Of a DNA stretch of 6,570 bases, positions 6,189 through 6,570 are shown one piece after another. The translations under genes were made by a program, and so were the position numbers. The notes below the pieces were generated by a model, which worked only from the letters and a program-made list of their open reading frames with translations, ran no database searches and was not told the DNA's origin. Each line of letters begins with the position of its first letter. The first letter of the stretch is position 1. The stretch comes from Chlorobiota bacterium (GTDB lineage: Bacteria > Bacteroidota > Ignavibacteria > Ignavibacteriales > Ignavibacteriaceae): the NCBI GenBank assembly GCA_008363265.1, contig RHKR01000134.1, positions 1-6,570 on the forward strand, in the 5' to 3' direction.

Positions 6189-6570
6189 AAAAGTTTGCTG
6201 CACTCAGCATTACTGCGATCCTGATAATTGTGGGTTTCTTTGCCACTGACATAGTCTCCCAACAGAAAAACGACCTGACAAACGCGTTCAACACATCGAT
6301 CGCCCTCGAAAAAGAGGGTAAACTGAAGGATGCCATCTCGGTTCTTGAACCATTCGTTGAGGCGAATAAAACCAACTACCTACTCAACCTGAGGCTCGGC
6401 TATCTCTATTATTCTGATACCGCCTGGGCAAAGTCGGTCAGCCACTACGATGCCGCGCTGAAAGCCAAACCGAACAGCGTTGAAGCCCTCCTCGGGCTCC
6501 GACTCCCTTACTTCGCGCAACAGCAGTATGCCAAAACAGAGGAAATTTATAACAGGATCATCAAGATCGA
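6185..6570 (+). CDS. TPR-repeat protein with N-terminal signal sequence (partial, 5' part)
   Basis: The frame opens at the ATG at 6185, in an ATGA overlap with the previous stop, with GAGGA (6174-6178) six bases upstream, and runs open for 128 codons to the window edge. Residues 1-20 are a signal peptide or signal anchor: K2-K3 and then hydrophobic residues to FFA (18-20), with TDIVSQQ following. Helical tetratricopeptide-like units follow. One at about 33-62 contains AFNTSIALEKEGKLKDAISV. One at about 65-97 contains LRLGYLYYSDTAWAKSVSHY and then the typical ALKAKPNS. A third starts at 98 with VEALLGLRLPYF and continues with QQQYAKTEEIYNRII. TPRs are protein-protein docking surfaces, and the signal sequence places this one in the periplasm or envelope, the same side where the M23 domain would act. 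A role as scaffold for the upstream fusion protein is an inference from the overlap. The C-terminal part lies outside the window, so additional domains cannot be excluded. Confidence 0.82.
   Translation, partial: MKKFAALSITAILIIVGFFATDIVSQQKNDLTNAFNTSIALEKEGKLKDAISVLEPFVEANKTNYLLNLRLGYLYYSDTAWAKSVSHYDAALKAKPNSVEALLGLRLPYFAQQQYAKTEEIYNRIIKI

Overview
The window looks like chromosomal DNA from the Bacteroidota/Chlorobi assemblage, most likely an Ignavibacteria-type bacterium. The main clue is a secreted protein with a type IX secretion (T9SS) C-terminal sorting domain carrying the NYPNPFNP motif, which is characteristic of Ignavibacteriales and relatives. Codon use is moderately GC-rich and favours CTC and GAG. 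There are no tRNA or rRNA genes, CRISPR arrays, insertion sequences or phage genes.

Layout: (1) at 1-387, on the minus strand, lies the 5' part of a secreted protein that resembles the N-terminal region of transglutaminase-domain proteins. (2) 388-547 is an AT-rich divergent intergenic region that should hold the promoters for both directions. (3) From 548 to the right edge, all six genes read on the plus strand with almost no gaps: a T9SS-sorted secreted protein, a PqqD-like small protein, an ATP-grasp ligase, a fold-type III PLP-dependent decarboxylase, a urea transporter-like/M23 metallopeptidase fusion, and the 5' part of a TPR protein with a signal sequence. Junctions are ATGA overlaps, a stop directly abutting a start, or a stop overlapping the next Shine-Dalgarno, so this reads as one translationally coupled operon.

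How the genes may work together (inference): the PqqD-like fold is the known RiPP recognition element, here without any radical SAM partner in view. It is followed by an ATP-grasp enzyme (family chemistry: acylphosphate-mediated amide or peptide bond formation) and an amino-acid decarboxylase whose specificity motif departs from diaminopimelate decarboxylase. A plausible model is a cytoplasmic pathway that ligates and decarboxylates an amino-acid or peptide substrate held by the PqqD-like protein. The membrane fusion protein and TPR protein would then act at the envelope as transporter, hydrolase or scaffold. No precursor peptide was identified. The product and the biological role are unknown to me; this PqqD/ATP-grasp/decarboxylase/UT-M23/TPR set is the candidate system of the window.
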